Assembly: GCA_023436205.1 (NCBI GenBank)
Contig: JAEZKC010000044.1
Location: forward strand, 62,001 to 126,000
From: Fibrobacterota bacterium
Lineage (GTDB): Bacteria; Fibrobacterota; Chitinivibrionia; Chitinivibrionales; Chitinispirillaceae
Length of the DNA stretch: 64,000 nt
Direction: 5' to 3'
In this document: in pieces, positions 8,004-17,784 of the stretch
How positions within the stretch are numbered: position 1 is the first letter of the stretch
Layout: each line of letters begins with the position of its first letter
Made by a program: the position numbers and the translations under genes
Notes under the pieces: generated by a model
Database searches by the model: none
Seen by the model: the letters and a program-made list of their open reading frames with translations, nothing else
Told to the model about the DNA's origin: nothing

Positions 8004-8948
8004 ATGCATAAGTCTAGTCAGCTGAAAACAAAAATACCTGTTATACTTGGTGCTACCGCTGTGGGGAAAACTGAGCTGGCGGTGGCGCTTGCCCAAAAAT
8101 TCGGATATGAGATTCTTTCCTGCGATTCACGCCAGATTTATCGCCACATGGATATTGGCACCGCTAAGCCTTCTCAGGATCAACTCTCCAGAGCACACCA
8201 CTGGCTTGTCGACAAAATTAATCCCGATCAGCTCTATTCTGCCTTCAATTTTGCACAGGATTCTTTGGAAATTTTTCGCAGTCAGCATCAGCCAGGAAAA
8301 AAAATTTTGATATGCGGCGGTAGCGGTCTGTATTTTCATACTCTTTGCAGCGGCACAGTAGCCGCTGAAGAGGCAGATATGGAGATAAGAGCCTTGTTGC
8401 AGCGCAGGGCTCTTGAAGGGGGAGAGGATCTTCATCGGGAACTTTCCGGTGTGGACCCTGAAACTGCATCCAGACTTCACCCTAATGATCTTCAGAGAAT
8501 TATCCGGGCATTGGGAGTCTACTACCAGACCGGCAGACCGCTTTCTTCTCAGCAGTCATCTGGAAATCCCCCCGAGGATCTGGAATTTGAAATCATGATT
8601 CTTGATCGTTCTCGGGATGAACTGTATCGCAGAATTGAAATACGGGTTGATGAAATGGTAGCCACTGGACTGGTGGAGGAGTTTCAGAAACTCCGTAATA
8701 TGGGGTATGGAGAAAAAAGCCCCGGCATGGTGTGTGTCGGATACAGAGAATTATTTGCAGTCGAATCTGGGGAAAGCTCTTTTAAGGACGCAGTGGAAAA
8801 GATAAAACAGAACACTCGAAGGTACGCAAAGCGGCAAATGACCTGGTTTCGCAACAAGTCCACCGGGAAGCACATCGATATGTCTGAAGGCTATCAGAAG
8901 GTCTTTTCATCCTTGTGTTCTATTCTGGAGCAGGATTGCGCCTGCTGA
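8004..8948 (+). CDS. miaA: tRNA dimethylallyltransferase MiaA
   Basis: MiaA transfers the dimethylallyl group from DMAPP to N6 of A37 in tRNAs reading UNN codons. The 314-residue protein starts with the P-loop GATAVGKTELAVALA, followed by the signature SCDSRQIYRHMDIGTAKPS, the HHWLVDKINPDQLYSAFNF segment, ICGGSGLYFHTL, NDLQRIIRALGVY, and the C-terminal GYRELFA ... NTRRYAKRQMTWFRN motif. Length and motif order are normal. The SD is weak. It precedes a low-complexity gene with its own promoter; no hfq is adjacent. Confidence 0.97.
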   Translation: MHKSSQLKTKIPVILGATAVGKTELAVALAQKFGYEILSCDSRQIYRHMDIGTAKPSQDQLSRAHHWLVDKINPDQLYSAFNFAQDSLEIFRSQHQPGKKILICGGSGLYFHTLCSGTVAAEEADMEIRALLQRRALEGGEDLHRELSGVDPETASRLHPNDLQRIIRALGVYYQTGRPLSSQQSSGNPPEDLEFEIMILDRSRDELYRRIEIRVDEMVATGLVEEFQKLRNMGYGEKSPGMVCVGYRELFAVESGESSFKDAVEKIKQNTRRYAKRQMTWFRNKSTGKHIDMSEGYQKVFSSLCSILEQDCAC

Positions 8949-8963
8949 GGGCTGTACTGGGTC

Positions 8964-8992
8964 TTGTAAAAACGAACATTGAATTGTATACT
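8964..8992 (+). promoter_or_regulatory. Sigma-70-like promoter upstream of the low-complexity protein gene
   Basis: TTGTAA (8964-8969), a 17-nt spacer and TATACT (8987-8992) fit a housekeeping promoter. It would start about 85 nt before the gene at 9084. Read by eye only. Confidence 0.4.
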
Positions 8993-9083
8993 CAAAGCAA
9001 ATCACACATAAAACACATGAAATTTCAAACAGTTCTCAATCAATTATTTGCAGTTCAGATGTTTTGAAAGGAGTTTTTCTGTC

Positions 9084-9500
9084 ATGATTAATGATGATTC
9101 GCGGGGAAATCAGATCAACCGCAGGCCATTACCGAAGTATAGCAATGATAAAAATCATTCTTATTCGTCAAATTCAAACTATTCTTACGGAAACGGCAAC
9201 TTTAACGGACAGCATCAGGGACAGCATCAGCGCCGTCGACCTGACAATGCCAAGCGCGGCTCCTCCGGTGGTTCCAGTGACCGTATAATAAAGCAGAATG
9301 ATCTTATTATTAAGTTGTTAAAAGAGATTCGCGACAGACTTCCGGCACCTCCGGTTCAGCCCGAAGAGCAAGTGGCTGCCAGCGATAATGAAGAAATGGA
9401 AAATGCCGAACAGAACACCTCGGAGAACAGCTCCGGAGATGCAGTAACGGTATTGGAAGGACAGGGAGAAGAGGAAGAAGAGCCGAATTTCAATAGCTAA
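9084..9500 (+). CDS. Low-complexity hypothetical protein with short amphipathic helix and acidic tail
   Basis: I do not recognise a family for this 138-residue protein. The first half is Asn/Ser/Tyr/Gln/Arg-rich and probably disordered (SNSNYSYGNGNFNG and QHQGQHQRRRP). A short amphipathic helix (residues about 72-88) and a proline spacer follow, then a Glu-rich acidic tail ending EGQGEEEEEPNFNS. The start at 9084 is chosen for its GAAAGGAG site; a longer frame to 9048 lacks one. The charge pattern (basic middle, acidic end) would suit a nucleic-acid- or protein-binding adaptor, but this is inference only. Confidence 0.6.
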   Translation: MINDDSRGNQINRRPLPKYSNDKNHSYSSNSNYSYGNGNFNGQHQGQHQRRRPDNAKRGSSGGSSDRIIKQNDLIIKLLKEIRDRLPAPPVQPEEQVAASDNEEMENAEQNTSENSSGDAVTVLEGQGEEEEEPNFNS

Positions 9501-9532
9501 GATGCTCATTGTATCCGAAAGGCTTGCATCTC

Positions 9533-10918
9533 ATGTTTAAAAACAAGCATTGCAGAATGCAGTTACGTATTGCTGTGATGGTGTTTTGGCTGGCTGTACC
9601 CGCATCTGCAAAGATTCGTTGGAGTTCTCTTCAACATATTCCCAGTGCAGATCTGATTCCAAGCGGCAGATTCGTTGCAGATGCACACCTCTTCTGGACA
9701 CTGGATACCTTTTCCTTCTCACGACCCAGCTCGGTGCAGCGCCTTGAAATTGGACTCTCAGAGTGGGTGAACTGCGAAATCGGATACGCTGAAGGCTTCT
9801 CCATGGGGTTCAAGGCCGGCATTCTAAGGGATTCCGGCAAATTCATTCCAGCAATCTCCATCGGTGCCCGGAATCTTTTTTCCCATCGCGAAAATTATTA
9901 TTACAGTGTTGATAACAGCGATCCGGAGAATGAGTTTTTCATTGCGATTGCAAAGAACGTGAATCCGCTTGTCATGAGGGTTCATTTGGGTGTGCTCACT
10001 GTTCCAGCTTCAAAGAAAAATAGAAATGATCTGTTTTTTGGGCTGGAGCGGTATTTCGGTGGCGGGTTTTATATGAGCTTTGAGGGGATGATGCGATCCG
10101 GGCAGTTTGCAGCATCTCTGTTCACATCCTGGCGCACTATAAAGGATCGACTGGAATTTAATGTTGGCGTGATTGACCTTGAGCGGGCTTTTTCCGCAGG
10201 TGGCGCCAGTTTTTTAAAACCGGGAATCCGTACCGGAATGCGGGTCAGTTTGGGCAAGGGGCTTAATACTATGGACGGCCTCTATGGTTTGGAAGACCGC
10301 ATAGATCGTCAGAACGACACCCTCGCACGACTCAAGCGTCAATTGGATACTCTTCGTCATGAAGTTCGCTGGAATTCCGAACAGATTTCTGCTCAGAAGG
10401 GTTTTCCTGAAGAGTATATGGAGCAGCGCAAGATTGTGCTCGATGAACTCACAAAACTCAAAAACTTTTATGACCAGGAACCCTTCGATCCCAAGGTGAT
10501 CAAATCAACCGTGGAGCTGATGGTAGGGCAGCGAGATCTGTATGCTCCGCATCTTCGCATCATGGTAACTGATCCTCAAATTGAAAGAGGTATCAGGGCG
10601 CTGGCAGTTACGGTTCTGGGGGAAATTGGTGACCAGAATGCCGCCGATGTTCTTCTGGGTTTGCTCGGGCGGACTGTCGACCCCGCGATTCGTATTGAGG
10701 CCATGATTGCCCTGGGTAAAATGAAAGAGGTGAGGGCCGGCTACATGTTGAAGGAACTTATGAACGACCCGGACAGTGCTGTCTCTTTCACTGCATCGGA
10801 AATACTGAAAAAACTGGAAAACCAGACCGGTGCCGACTTTATTGCACCCCAACCTTCTTCTACCCCAGAACCGTCACCTACAGTTCCAGAACAGTCCATT
10901 ATGCCTGATTTTCAATAG
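9533..10918 (+). CDS. Exported envelope protein with coiled-coil and HEAT-like repeats
   Basis: This 461-residue protein has a signal peptide (cleavage near VPASA). Residues about 30-250 are rich in alternating hydrophobic beta strands and aromatics, like an outer-membrane barrel. A short heptad region follows (about 255-290, RIDRQNDTLARLKRQLDTLR). C-terminal alpha helices repeat as HEAT/PBS-lyase-like units (IRALAVTVLGEIGDQNAADVL; IRIEAMIALGKMKEVRAG; VSFTASEILKKLEN), and a Pro/Ser-rich tail ends the protein. ATG 9533 is preferred over TTG 9509. The combination is unusual and I know no named family; a periplasm-facing scaffold is possible. Confidence 0.65.
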   Translation: MFKNKHCRMQLRIAVMVFWLAVPASAKIRWSSLQHIPSADLIPSGRFVADAHLFWTLDTFSFSRPSSVQRLEIGLSEWVNCEIGYAEGFSMGFKAGILRDSGKFIPAISIGARNLFSHRENYYYSVDNSDPENEFFIAIAKNVNPLVMRVHLGVLTVPASKKNRNDLFFGLERYFGGGFYMSFEGMMRSGQFAASLFTSWRTIKDRLEFNVGVIDLERAFSAGGASFLKPGIRTGMRVSLGKGLNTMDGLYGLEDRIDRQNDTLARLKRQLDTLRHEVRWNSEQISAQKGFPEEYMEQRKIVLDELTKLKNFYDQEPFDPKVIKSTVELMVGQRDLYAPHLRIMVTDPQIERGIRALAVTVLGEIGDQNAADVLLGLLGRTVDPAIRIEAMIALGKMKEVRAGYMLKELMNDPDSAVSFTASEILKKLENQTGADFIAPQPSSTPEPSPTVPEQSIMPDFQ

Positions 10919-10944
10919 ACCCCTCCTGATTACCTATTTCTTTT

Positions 10945-10973
10945 TTGCCTCGTCTATGGGGGTAAATTATATT
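10945..10973 (+). promoter_or_regulatory. Sigma-70-like promoter for the membrane pyrophosphatase gene
   Basis: TTGCCT (10945-10950), a 17-nt spacer and TATATT (10968-10973) lie in the 193-nt gap before hppA, giving a leader of about 130 nt. Nothing else is recognisable in that gap. Confidence 0.4.
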
Positions 10974-11111
10974 GTATTCCTTTTGAATTCTATTTGCATT
11001 TAATAGTGCACCTCGGGAAAACTGGCGTGATCTTCTTCTCTGAAAAATCTCCCCGAAACATCAGTCGAAAGGCTGAGTCTTATTTACCTTTATCTCTCTT
11101 TAGGAGGATGT

Positions 11112-13223
11112 ATGGATGTTAGGCTACTGTATGCGTCTGTTGGCGCAGGTGTAGTTGCCCTACTGTTCGCAATGTGGAAAGCCTCTTGGATTAACAAACA
11201 AGATGCGGGAACCGACAAGATGAAGGAAATCGGTGCCGCAATTCGAGAGGGTGCTATGGCGTTCTTGGCTCGTGAGTACAAGGTGCTCGCCATTTTCGTG
11301 GCTGCAGTCGCTATTCTACTGGTGATTGGAAACCAGGGCAGTCTCCGGCTGGTTGCGATTTCCTTCGTCGTAGGTGCGCTCTGTTCCGGATTGGCAGGCT
11401 TTTTTGGAATGCGCGTTGCCACCGCTGCAAACATGCGTACTACTAACGGTGCCCGCAAAGGTCTCTCCCAGGCTCTTTCCGTAGCTTTCGCCGGTGGAAC
11501 GGTTATGGGTATGTGCGTGGTTGGTCTGGGTGTGATTGGTCTTGGAGTACTGTTTATCATCTATTCCAACATTTTCGGGGTATCCGCATCGCAGGAGCCT
11601 GCTACGCTGCTGACTTCTACCGTGCTTCCTATTCTGAACGGCTTTGCCATGGGTGCTTCCTCCATCGCTCTGTTTGCCCGTGTGGGTGGTGGAATTTACA
11701 CCAAGGCTGCAGATGTAGGTGCTGACCTGGTTGGTAAAGTTGAGGCTGGAATTCCTGAAGATGATCCGCGCAACCCTGCAACTATCGCCGATAACGTCGG
11801 TGACAACGTGGGTGATGTTGCCGGTATGGGTGCTGACCTCTTTGAATCTTTCGTGGGAGCAATTGTCGGTTCTATGGTGCTGGGTGCCGCTACCGGCGAT
11901 GTCCGTTTGGCTGTGCTGCCTTTGGTTTTGGCCGGTGCTGGAATTATCATCTCCATTCTCGGTACTTTCTTTGTGCGCACAAAAGAGGGTGGTAACCCCC
12001 AGACTGCTCTGAACACCGGTACTTTCGGTGCTGGAATCGCCATGGCTATCGCCACCTATCCTCTGGTAAAGTGGCTTGCTCCTGCTACCTACACCACACC
12101 TGCTGGAAATACGTATGACTCCATCGGTATTTTCTGGGCAACAATTGGTGGGCTTGGCGCCGGTATCGCCATCGGTATGCTTACTGAGTACTACACGGCA
12201 GAAAGCAAGAAGCCTGTGGCAAAGATCGCCAATGCATCCGATACTGGTCCTGCCACCAACATCATCGCCGGTCTGAGCACCGGTATGGTGTCAACTGCTC
12301 TTCCTACAATTGCAATCGGTGCTGCAATTCTCATCGCTTATTACTTTGCCGGTCTCTATGGTATTGCCATCGCCGCTCTCGGTATGTTGGTCACCACCGG
12401 TATTCAGCTTGCTGTTGATGCTTACGGTCCTATCGCCGATAACGCCGGTGGTCTGGCTGAAATGGCTGAGCTTGAAAAAGAAGTTCGCAAACGTACTGAC
12501 AAGCTCGACGCAGTTGGTAACACCACAGCTGCTATCGGTAAAGGTTTTGCCATCGGTTCCGCAGCTCTTACAGCTCTGGCTCTCTTCTCCGCTTTCCGTG
12601 AAAGCATCAGAGCTTCCCGTCTGGCTGCCGGCGTGAGTGAAGCAGATGCATTCGTTTTTATTGATGTTACTGATCCTCTGGTCATGTCTGGTCTGTTCCT
12701 TGGTGCTATGCTTCCTTTCCTGTTCTCATCATTTGCGATGGGTGCTGTGGGTCGTGCGGCTTTCTCCATGATCGAGGAAGTACGTCGTCAGTTCCGTACC
12801 ATTCCCGGACTTCTGGAAGGTAAAGCTAAGGCCGACTATGCACGCTGTGTGGATATCTCTACAAAAGCTGCTATTAAAGAAATGGTGGTTCCGGGTCTCA
12901 TCGCTGTGCTTACACCCGTTGTGGTGGGTCTTGCCGGTGGTGCCGAGATGCTTGGTGGTGTGCTCGCCGGTGTGACAGTATCCGGTGTTATGATGGCTCT
13001 TTTCATGTCTAATGCCGGTGGCGCATGGGACAATGCCAAAAAACACATCGAAGGCGGAACACACGGTGGCAAGGGAAGCGATGCTCACAAGGCTGCCGTT
13101 ATCGGTGACACTGTGGGTGACCCCTTCAAAGACACTGCAGGTCCTTCTCTTAACATTCTTATCAAGCTGATCAGCGTGGTGTCTCTGGTTATTGCACCGA
13201 TCATCGTTGCTTTCGGCAGATAA
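11112..13223 (+). CDS. hppA: Membrane-bound ion-translocating pyrophosphatase
   Basis: This integral membrane enzyme couples hydrolysis of cytoplasmic pyrophosphate to H+ or Na+ export. The 703-residue, roughly 16-helix protein carries the PPi/Mg-binding loop with [11 protein letters not shown] and [19 protein letters not shown], and C-terminal [12 protein letters not shown] and [15 protein letters not shown]. The [10 protein letters not shown] segment has Ala where K+-independent enzymes have Lys, which points to the K+-dependent subfamily. That subfamily includes Na+ pumps, so the ion cannot be fixed by eye. A strong TAGGAGG site precedes the ATG. The gene stands alone between a promoter and an intrinsic terminator, and its codon use suggests high expression. 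Confidence 0.96.
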   Translation: MDVRLLYASVGAGVVALLFAMWKASWINKQDAGTDKMKEIGAAIREGAMAFLAREYKVLAIFVAAVAILLVIGNQGSLRLVAISFVVGALCSGLAGFFGMRVATAANMRTTNGARKGLSQALSVAFAGGTVMGMCVVGLGVIGLGVLFIIYSNIFGVSASQEPATLLTSTVLPILNGFAMGASSIALFARVGGGIYTKAADVGADLVGKVEAGIPEDDPRNPATIADNVGDNVGDVAGMGADLFESFVGAIVGSMVLGAATGDVRLAVLPLVLAGAGIIISILGTFFVRTKEGGNPQTALNTGTFGAGIAMAIATYPLVKWLAPATYTTPAGNTYDSIGIFWATIGGLGAGIAIGMLTEYYTAESKKPVAKIANASDTGPATNIIAGLSTGMVSTALPTIAIGAAILIAYYFAGLYGIAIAALGMLVTTGIQLAVDAYGPIADNAGGLAEMAELEKEVRKRTDKLDAVGNTTAAIGKGFAIGSAALTALALFSAFRESIRASRLAAGVSEADAFVFIDVTDPLVMSGLFLGAMLPFLFSSFAMGAVGRAAFSMIEEVRRQFRTIPGLLEGKAKADYARCVDISTKAAIKEMVVPGLIAVLTPVVVGLAGGAEMLGGVLAGVTVSGVMMALFMSNAGGAWDNAKKHIEGGTHGGKGSDAHKAAVIGDTVGDPFKDTAGPSLNILIKLISVVSLVIAPIIVAFGR

Positions 13224-13257
13224 GTAAGCAGTTAGTTTAGGTCTACGATCTTTTTAG

Positions 13258-13288
13258 AACCTCTGTCCTTCGGGATGGAGGTTTTTTT
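13258..13288 (+). terminator. Intrinsic terminator after hppA
   Basis: An 11-bp stem (AACCTCTGTCC/GGATGGAGGTT, two G-T pairs) closed by a TTCG tetraloop is followed by seven T. It lies about 35 nt after the hppA stop. Confidence 0.9.
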
Positions 13289-13366
13289 ATTCTGTTTGCG
13301 ATTGTAAAAAGGTATTTTTGTCTTCTCAATTTACCCTTACAACACTTTAAAGGAGAAGCTGTTGCG

Positions 13367-14641
13367 ATGAACGAACAATGGAAACTGGAGACGCGAGCTG
13401 TTCAGGGCAGTTATGAACCGCAGTGCGGTCAGCCTCGTGTTCTGCCTATTGCCCAGAGCACTACTTTCAGATACGACACGGTCGAGCAGGCGGCTCAGCT
13501 ATTTGATCTGGAAGCTGATGGGCACATGTATACCCGCATCAGCAACCCTACAATAGAAACATTCGAAAAAAAGGTAGCGCTTCTTGAGGGTGGCGTGGGC
13601 GCTCTGGCTTGTGCTTCGGGGCAGGCAGCATCCACAATCGCCATAATTAACATCTGCAATAGCGGTGAGCATGTGGTTTCGTCCAGTACGATTTATGGCG
13701 GAACCTATAATCTATTTTATCATACCTTCAAAAAACTCGGTATCGAAGTGACTTTTGTCAAAGCTGATGCTTCTGCTGAAGAGATTAAAAAAGTGTTTCG
13801 TCCCAATACCAAGGCACTTTTTGCTGAAAGTCTGGAAAATCCCGGCATGAATGTTCTTGACTTTGACAAATTCAGCTCCATTGCAAAGGAAATGGATGTC
13901 CCTTTCATCGTGGACAATACTTTCCCCACGCCTTACTTCTGCAATCCATTCAGGCTGGGGGCAAACATTATCGTTCACTCGTCAACAAAGTATATTGACG
14001 GGCATGCCTGTTGTGTAGGCGGGGTTATTGTCGATGGCGGTAATTACAACTGGCGCAATGGAAAATTTCCGGCTCTGGTGACGCCTGATCCCAGTTATCA
14101 TGGAGTGAGTTATGTGGAGCGTTTCGGCGATGCCGCATACATAACCAAGGCACGTACGCAATATATGAGAGATCTTGGTGCCCAGATGAGTCCCATGAAT
14201 GCGTTCCTCACCAACATGGGAGCCGAAACGCTTCATGTCAGAATGGATCGTCACTATACAAACGCACAGGCTCTTGCGGTGTATCTTAGCCGCCATCCGA
14301 AGGTGAGCTGGGTGAACTACCCGGGTTTGCCTACATCCAAAAGTTATGAACTTGCCCGCAAGTATCTTCGCGGAAGCAGCGGGGTTCTGACATTTGGAGT
14401 GAAGGGAAGTGTTCAGGAAGGCATCCGTTTCATGAATAGCCTGAAACTTGCCGCCATTGTGGTGCATGTAGCCGACGTGAGGACTTGCGTACTGCATCCG
14501 GCAAGCATGACCCATCGTCAGCTCACCGCTGAGCAGCAGATTGAGGCTGGCGTTTCACCTGACCTGATCCGTGTTTCTGTCGGGATTGAACATATCGATG
14601 ATATTATTGCTGATTTCAGTCAGGCACTGGATGCGGTGTAA
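13367..14641 (+). CDS. metY: O-acetyl-L-homoserine sulfhydrylase (MetY-type PLP enzyme)
   Basis: This 424-residue Cys/Met-metabolism PLP enzyme would make homocysteine from O-acetylhomoserine and sulfide. Signature segments are QSTTFRYDTVEQAAQLF, YTRISNPTIETFE, ALACASGQAA, the PLP-binding lysine in HSSTKYIDGH, and the C-terminal HPASMTHRQL and RVSVGIEHIDDI. The insert carrying FPALVTPDPSYHGVSY is typical of O-acetylhomoserine sulfhydrylases rather than cystathionine enzymes. An AAAGGAG site precedes the ATG. Single gene flanked by terminators. No SAM riboswitch is visible in its short leader. Confidence 0.93.
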   Translation: MNEQWKLETRAVQGSYEPQCGQPRVLPIAQSTTFRYDTVEQAAQLFDLEADGHMYTRISNPTIETFEKKVALLEGGVGALACASGQAASTIAIINICNSGEHVVSSSTIYGGTYNLFYHTFKKLGIEVTFVKADASAEEIKKVFRPNTKALFAESLENPGMNVLDFDKFSSIAKEMDVPFIVDNTFPTPYFCNPFRLGANIIVHSSTKYIDGHACCVGGVIVDGGNYNWRNGKFPALVTPDPSYHGVSYVERFGDAAYITKARTQYMRDLGAQMSPMNAFLTNMGAETLHVRMDRHYTNAQALAVYLSRHPKVSWVNYPGLPTSKSYELARKYLRGSSGVLTFGVKGSVQEGIRFMNSLKLAAIVVHVADVRTCVLHPASMTHRQLTAEQQIEAGVSPDLIRVSVGIEHIDDIIADFSQALDAV

Positions 14642-14685
14642 TATAGAAGTTCGTTTGGTTTTGATATAAATGTGTATATATATAG

Positions 14686-14721
14686 GCCTGCTCCGGATTA
14701 ATTTGGAGTAGGCTTTGTTTT
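14686..14721 (+). terminator. Intrinsic terminator after metY
   Basis: A 9-bp stem GCCTGCTCC/GGAGTAGGC (one G-T pair) with a 10-nt loop is followed by TTTGTTTT, 45 nt after the metY stop. Confidence 0.88.
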
Positions 14722-14788
14722 AAGAATATTGGCATGCTGGTTGAAAAACGATAAGGGTGTTGTCAAATTTCAACAATTGGAAAATTCT

Positions 14789-17494
14789 ATGAATAGAGAA
14801 GACGTGCAGACTAAAGTCGGTATGCTTAATAATGCTCACGCAAGGGATATTCAGGAAATAATATCTCATTATGAGTCCTCTAAGGAGGGTTTGTCTACCA
14901 GAGATGCTCATGAGCGTCTCAAAGTTTACGGCGCGAATCGTCTTCCTGAAAAGAAAGCCACTCATCCATTGGTGAAATTTCTCTCCCAGTTCAACAATGT
15001 GCTTATTTATGTCCTGCTGGTATCTGCCCTTATATCCGCGTTTCTTGAAAGTATTGTTGATACCTGGATCATTCTTGCGGTGGTGATTATAAACGGGATC
15101 ATCGGATATGTGCAGGAAGGCAAAGCCGAAAAGGCTCTGGAGGCGGTCAGGAAGATGCTTTCCCTGTCAGCCAAAGTGCGGCGGGACGGGCATGTTACCG
15201 AAATTGAGGCTTCAATGCTGGTCCCTGGCGATATCGTGCTGCTTAAATCGGGTGACAAGGTTCCGGCAGACCTGCGTCTGATCTCTGTAAATGGATTGCG
15301 GGTTAATGAAGCATCTCTTACCGGTGAATCTGAAAGTGTTGATAAGCAAGAATCACCCGTAAAAGAGGATGCATCACTGGGGGATAGGTTTTCCATGGCT
15401 TTTTCGGGCACGCTGGTGTCTTCCGGGCAGGCGGAGGGAGTGGTGGTTGCTACCGGTTCGCAAACCGAGCTGGGGAAAATCAATGTTATGCTTTCTGAGG
15501 TAAAGGCACTTTCCACTCCTCTAATAAGGCAGATTTCCAATTTCGGCAGAGTGCTTACGATTATAATTCTCTCCATAAGCCTCTTGACCTTTCTTTTCGG
15601 CTATTTCATACTGGGCTGGGATATCGTGCTTATGTTCCGTGCTGTGGTCGGGCTTGCAGTGGCTGCAATTCCTGAAGGGCTTCCCGCAATAATTACCATC
15701 ATACTGGCGATTGGTGTCAGGCGAATGGCCAGGCGACATGCAATTATCCGGGTACTCCCGGGCGTAGAGACTCTGGGGGCCGTTTCTGTTATCTGTACAG
15801 ACAAGACCGGAACACTTACCAGGGGGGAAATGACCGCTGTTTCTGTTCACACACGAGATGAGTCCTTTGCTGTAACGGGAACCGGTTATGAACCGCAGGG
15901 GATTATCAAGAAAAATGATTCAGAGATTAGTGTCGAATCGTATCCTGTTTTGAAAAAAACCATAGAGGCAGGGGTGCTCTGTAATGATGCTCGTTTGAGG
16001 AAAACGGAAGAGGGCTGGAAAATTACGGGTACGCCCACAGAGGGCGCTCTTTCAGTTTTGGGAGCCAAGGTCAAATTAACTTTTGAAAAGCTTTCCGTTC
16101 AGTACGCCAGGCTCGATGCCATACCTTTTGAATCAGAGCACAAATATATGGTTACACTGCATCAGGCTGGGGATGAAAAGATCGTTTTTCTTAAAGGTGC
16201 CCCCGAAACGGTTATCCCACGCTGCAGAACACAAATGAACAGAAGCGGTGCGGCTTCCATTGAGAGTGAGTGGTGGAAAGAGAATGCATCAAGACTCGCT
16301 TCCCAGGGCCTGAGAGTTCTTGCGGTGGCCAGCAAACCGGCCTTGGAAAATTCTCTGGATACTTTTGAAGTGGGGGATTTTACACTACTTGGCCTTGTGG
16401 GGATCATAGATCCACCCCGGGAAGAGGCAAAGAATGCTGTTCGGGAGTGCAGAGAAGCAGGTATAAGAGTGAAAATGATCACAGGAGATCATGTTCTTAC
16501 CGCCCGTGCCATCGGAGAACAGGTTGGCATAGGGGAGAATGTGGTATCGATCAGCGGTGCAGAACTTGATAAGATCAGCGACGATGATCTGCCGGAGACT
16601 GCCGAAAAAGTGGATGTGTTTGCGCGCGTTTCGCCCGAGCACAAGCTCAGGCTTGTGACCGCTCTTCAGAAAAAAGGAAGGGTGACTGCCATGACCGGAG
16701 ACGGGGTCAACGATGCTCCCGCTTTGAAAAGAGCCGACATCGGGGTGGCGATGGGAATAAAGGGCACTGAGGCTTCCAAGGAGGCTGCAGTGATGGTTTT
16801 GGCAGATGATAATTTTGCCTCCATAACCAGTGCTGTTGAAGAGGGACGCACCGTATACGACAATCTGAGGAAATCTCTTCTGTTTATTCTTCCAACCAAC
16901 GGGGGGCAGGCGCTTGTAATTCTTGCGGCAATATTTCTGGGTTTGACTGAGTTGCCTATTACACCCGCCCAAATTCTGTGGGTCAACATGGTCACTGCCA
17001 TAACTTTGACCCTCGCTCTGGCTTTCGAACCTATGGAAAAAGGGGTAATGAAGAAAAAACCGCGAAGTCCCGGGGAGCCTCTTCTTACGGGGGGCATGCT
17101 CTTTCGGGTATCTTATGTGTCTTTGTTGTTGATGGCTTTTACACTGGCAATATTCTGGTACTTTACAAATCAGGGCGCATCCATAGATTATGCCCGAACC
17201 ATGGCCGTGAACACTATAATTGCAGGCGAAGTGTTTTATCTCTTTAACAGCCGCTATATCGTGGCCTCCTCGATTACCCTGCGAGGAATTCTGGCTACCC
17301 GCTACGTGTGGGGGACTGTTGCCCTCATTGTGCTCTTTCAGGCACTGTTCACTTACTTTCCTTTCTTTCAAGGTGTTTTCGGCACCCGATCTTTGCTGCC
17401 TGTTGACTGGCTCTATCTTCTCGGGGCCGGTGCAGCGGTCTTTATTCTGGTCGAACTGGAGAAGTTTGTGGTCAGGAAATTGGGGAAGAAGTGA
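14789..17494 (+). CDS. P-type (type II) cation-transporting ATPase
   Basis: This is a cation pump of the P2/SERCA-like group, about 901 residues. Visible parts are the N-terminal cation-ATPase domain (GLSTRDAHERLKVYGANRLP), the actuator-domain TGES loop, the TM4 motif VAAIPEGLPAI, the phosphorylation site DKTGTLTRG, the KGAPE nucleotide-binding loop, the hinge TGDGVNDAPALKRADIGVAMG, and about ten membrane segments. The TM6 motif reads NMVTAIT, where Ca2+ pumps have N-x-x-T-D, so the Ca2+-ligand Asp is Ala and the ion cannot be assumed to be Ca2+. Several in-frame starts exist (14729, 14789, 14822), none with a strong SD; 14789 is my choice. Confidence 0.9.
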   Translation: MNREDVQTKVGMLNNAHARDIQEIISHYESSKEGLSTRDAHERLKVYGANRLPEKKATHPLVKFLSQFNNVLIYVLLVSALISAFLESIVDTWIILAVVIINGIIGYVQEGKAEKALEAVRKMLSLSAKVRRDGHVTEIEASMLVPGDIVLLKSGDKVPADLRLISVNGLRVNEASLTGESESVDKQESPVKEDASLGDRFSMAFSGTLVSSGQAEGVVVATGSQTELGKINVMLSEVKALSTPLIRQISNFGRVLTIIILSISLLTFLFGYFILGWDIVLMFRAVVGLAVAAIPEGLPAIITIILAIGVRRMARRHAIIRVLPGVETLGAVSVICTDKTGTLTRGEMTAVSVHTRDESFAVTGTGYEPQGIIKKNDSEISVESYPVLKKTIEAGVLCNDARLRKTEEGWKITGTPTEGALSVLGAKVKLTFEKLSVQYARLDAIPFESEHKYMVTLHQAGDEKIVFLKGAPETVIPRCRTQMNRSGAASIESEWWKENASRLASQGLRVLAVASKPALENSLDTFEVGDFTLLGLVGIIDPPREEAKNAVRECREAGIRVKMITGDHVLTARAIGEQVGIGENVVSISGAELDKISDDDLPETAEKVDVFARVSPEHKLRLVTALQKKGRVTAMTGDGVNDAPALKRADIGVAMGIKGTEASKEAAVMVLADDNFASITSAVEEGRTVYDNLRKSLLFILPTNGGQALVILAAIFLGLTELPITPAQILWVNMVTAITLTLALAFEPMEKGVMKKKPRSPGEPLLTGGMLFRVSYVSLLLMAFTLAIFWYFTNQGASIDYARTMAVNTIIAGEVFYLFNSRYIVASSITLRGILATRYVWGTVALIVLFQALFTYFPFFQGVFGTRSLLPVDWLYLLGAGAAVFILVELEKFVVRKLGKK

Positions 17495-17701
17495 GTTTAA
17501 AACAAATAAGGGCTTTGATTTCCTGTCTCTCTGGTTTGTGTTCTGGTAGGTGCGTTTTTCTGTACTGATTCCATCAGATAGGTACTGCCCTCAATTTTTT
17601 TAAGACTGGTGATTTTTTTTTCATCACGAGTTATTATTGGTTTTGTTTAGATACTTTGGTTACAAATATTTGGAATAATTTATTGATAATAGAATTAATT
17701 A

Positions 17702-17730
17702 TGGCAATTTCAGTAAAATTTGCTTATATT
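17702..17730 (+). promoter_or_regulatory. Possible sigma-70-like promoter of the pectate lyase gene
   Basis: The 290-nt gap 17495-17784 is A+T rich with no gene. TGGCAA (17702-17707), a 17-nt spacer and TATATT (17725-17730) would start transcription about 48 nt before the pectate-lyase start. Confidence 0.35.
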
Positions 17731-17784
17731 CTGATTACATTCAAAGTATTCAATTCTCATGGCTAACCATAGGAGGAGTGGAAT

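Noticed and set aside
13289..13366. SAM riboswitch upstream of metY
   Set aside because: The leader is too short and lacks the conserved junction and stems.
13982..14515. Minus-strand 177-codon frame inside metY
   Set aside because: Antisense to conserved PLP-enzyme motifs; His/Thr-rich composition typical of shadow frames.
16385..17371. Long minus-strand reading frame (328 codons) inside the P-type ATPase gene
   Set aside because: It is antisense to a gene with perfect family motifs; its product is low-complexity with no domain and no SD.
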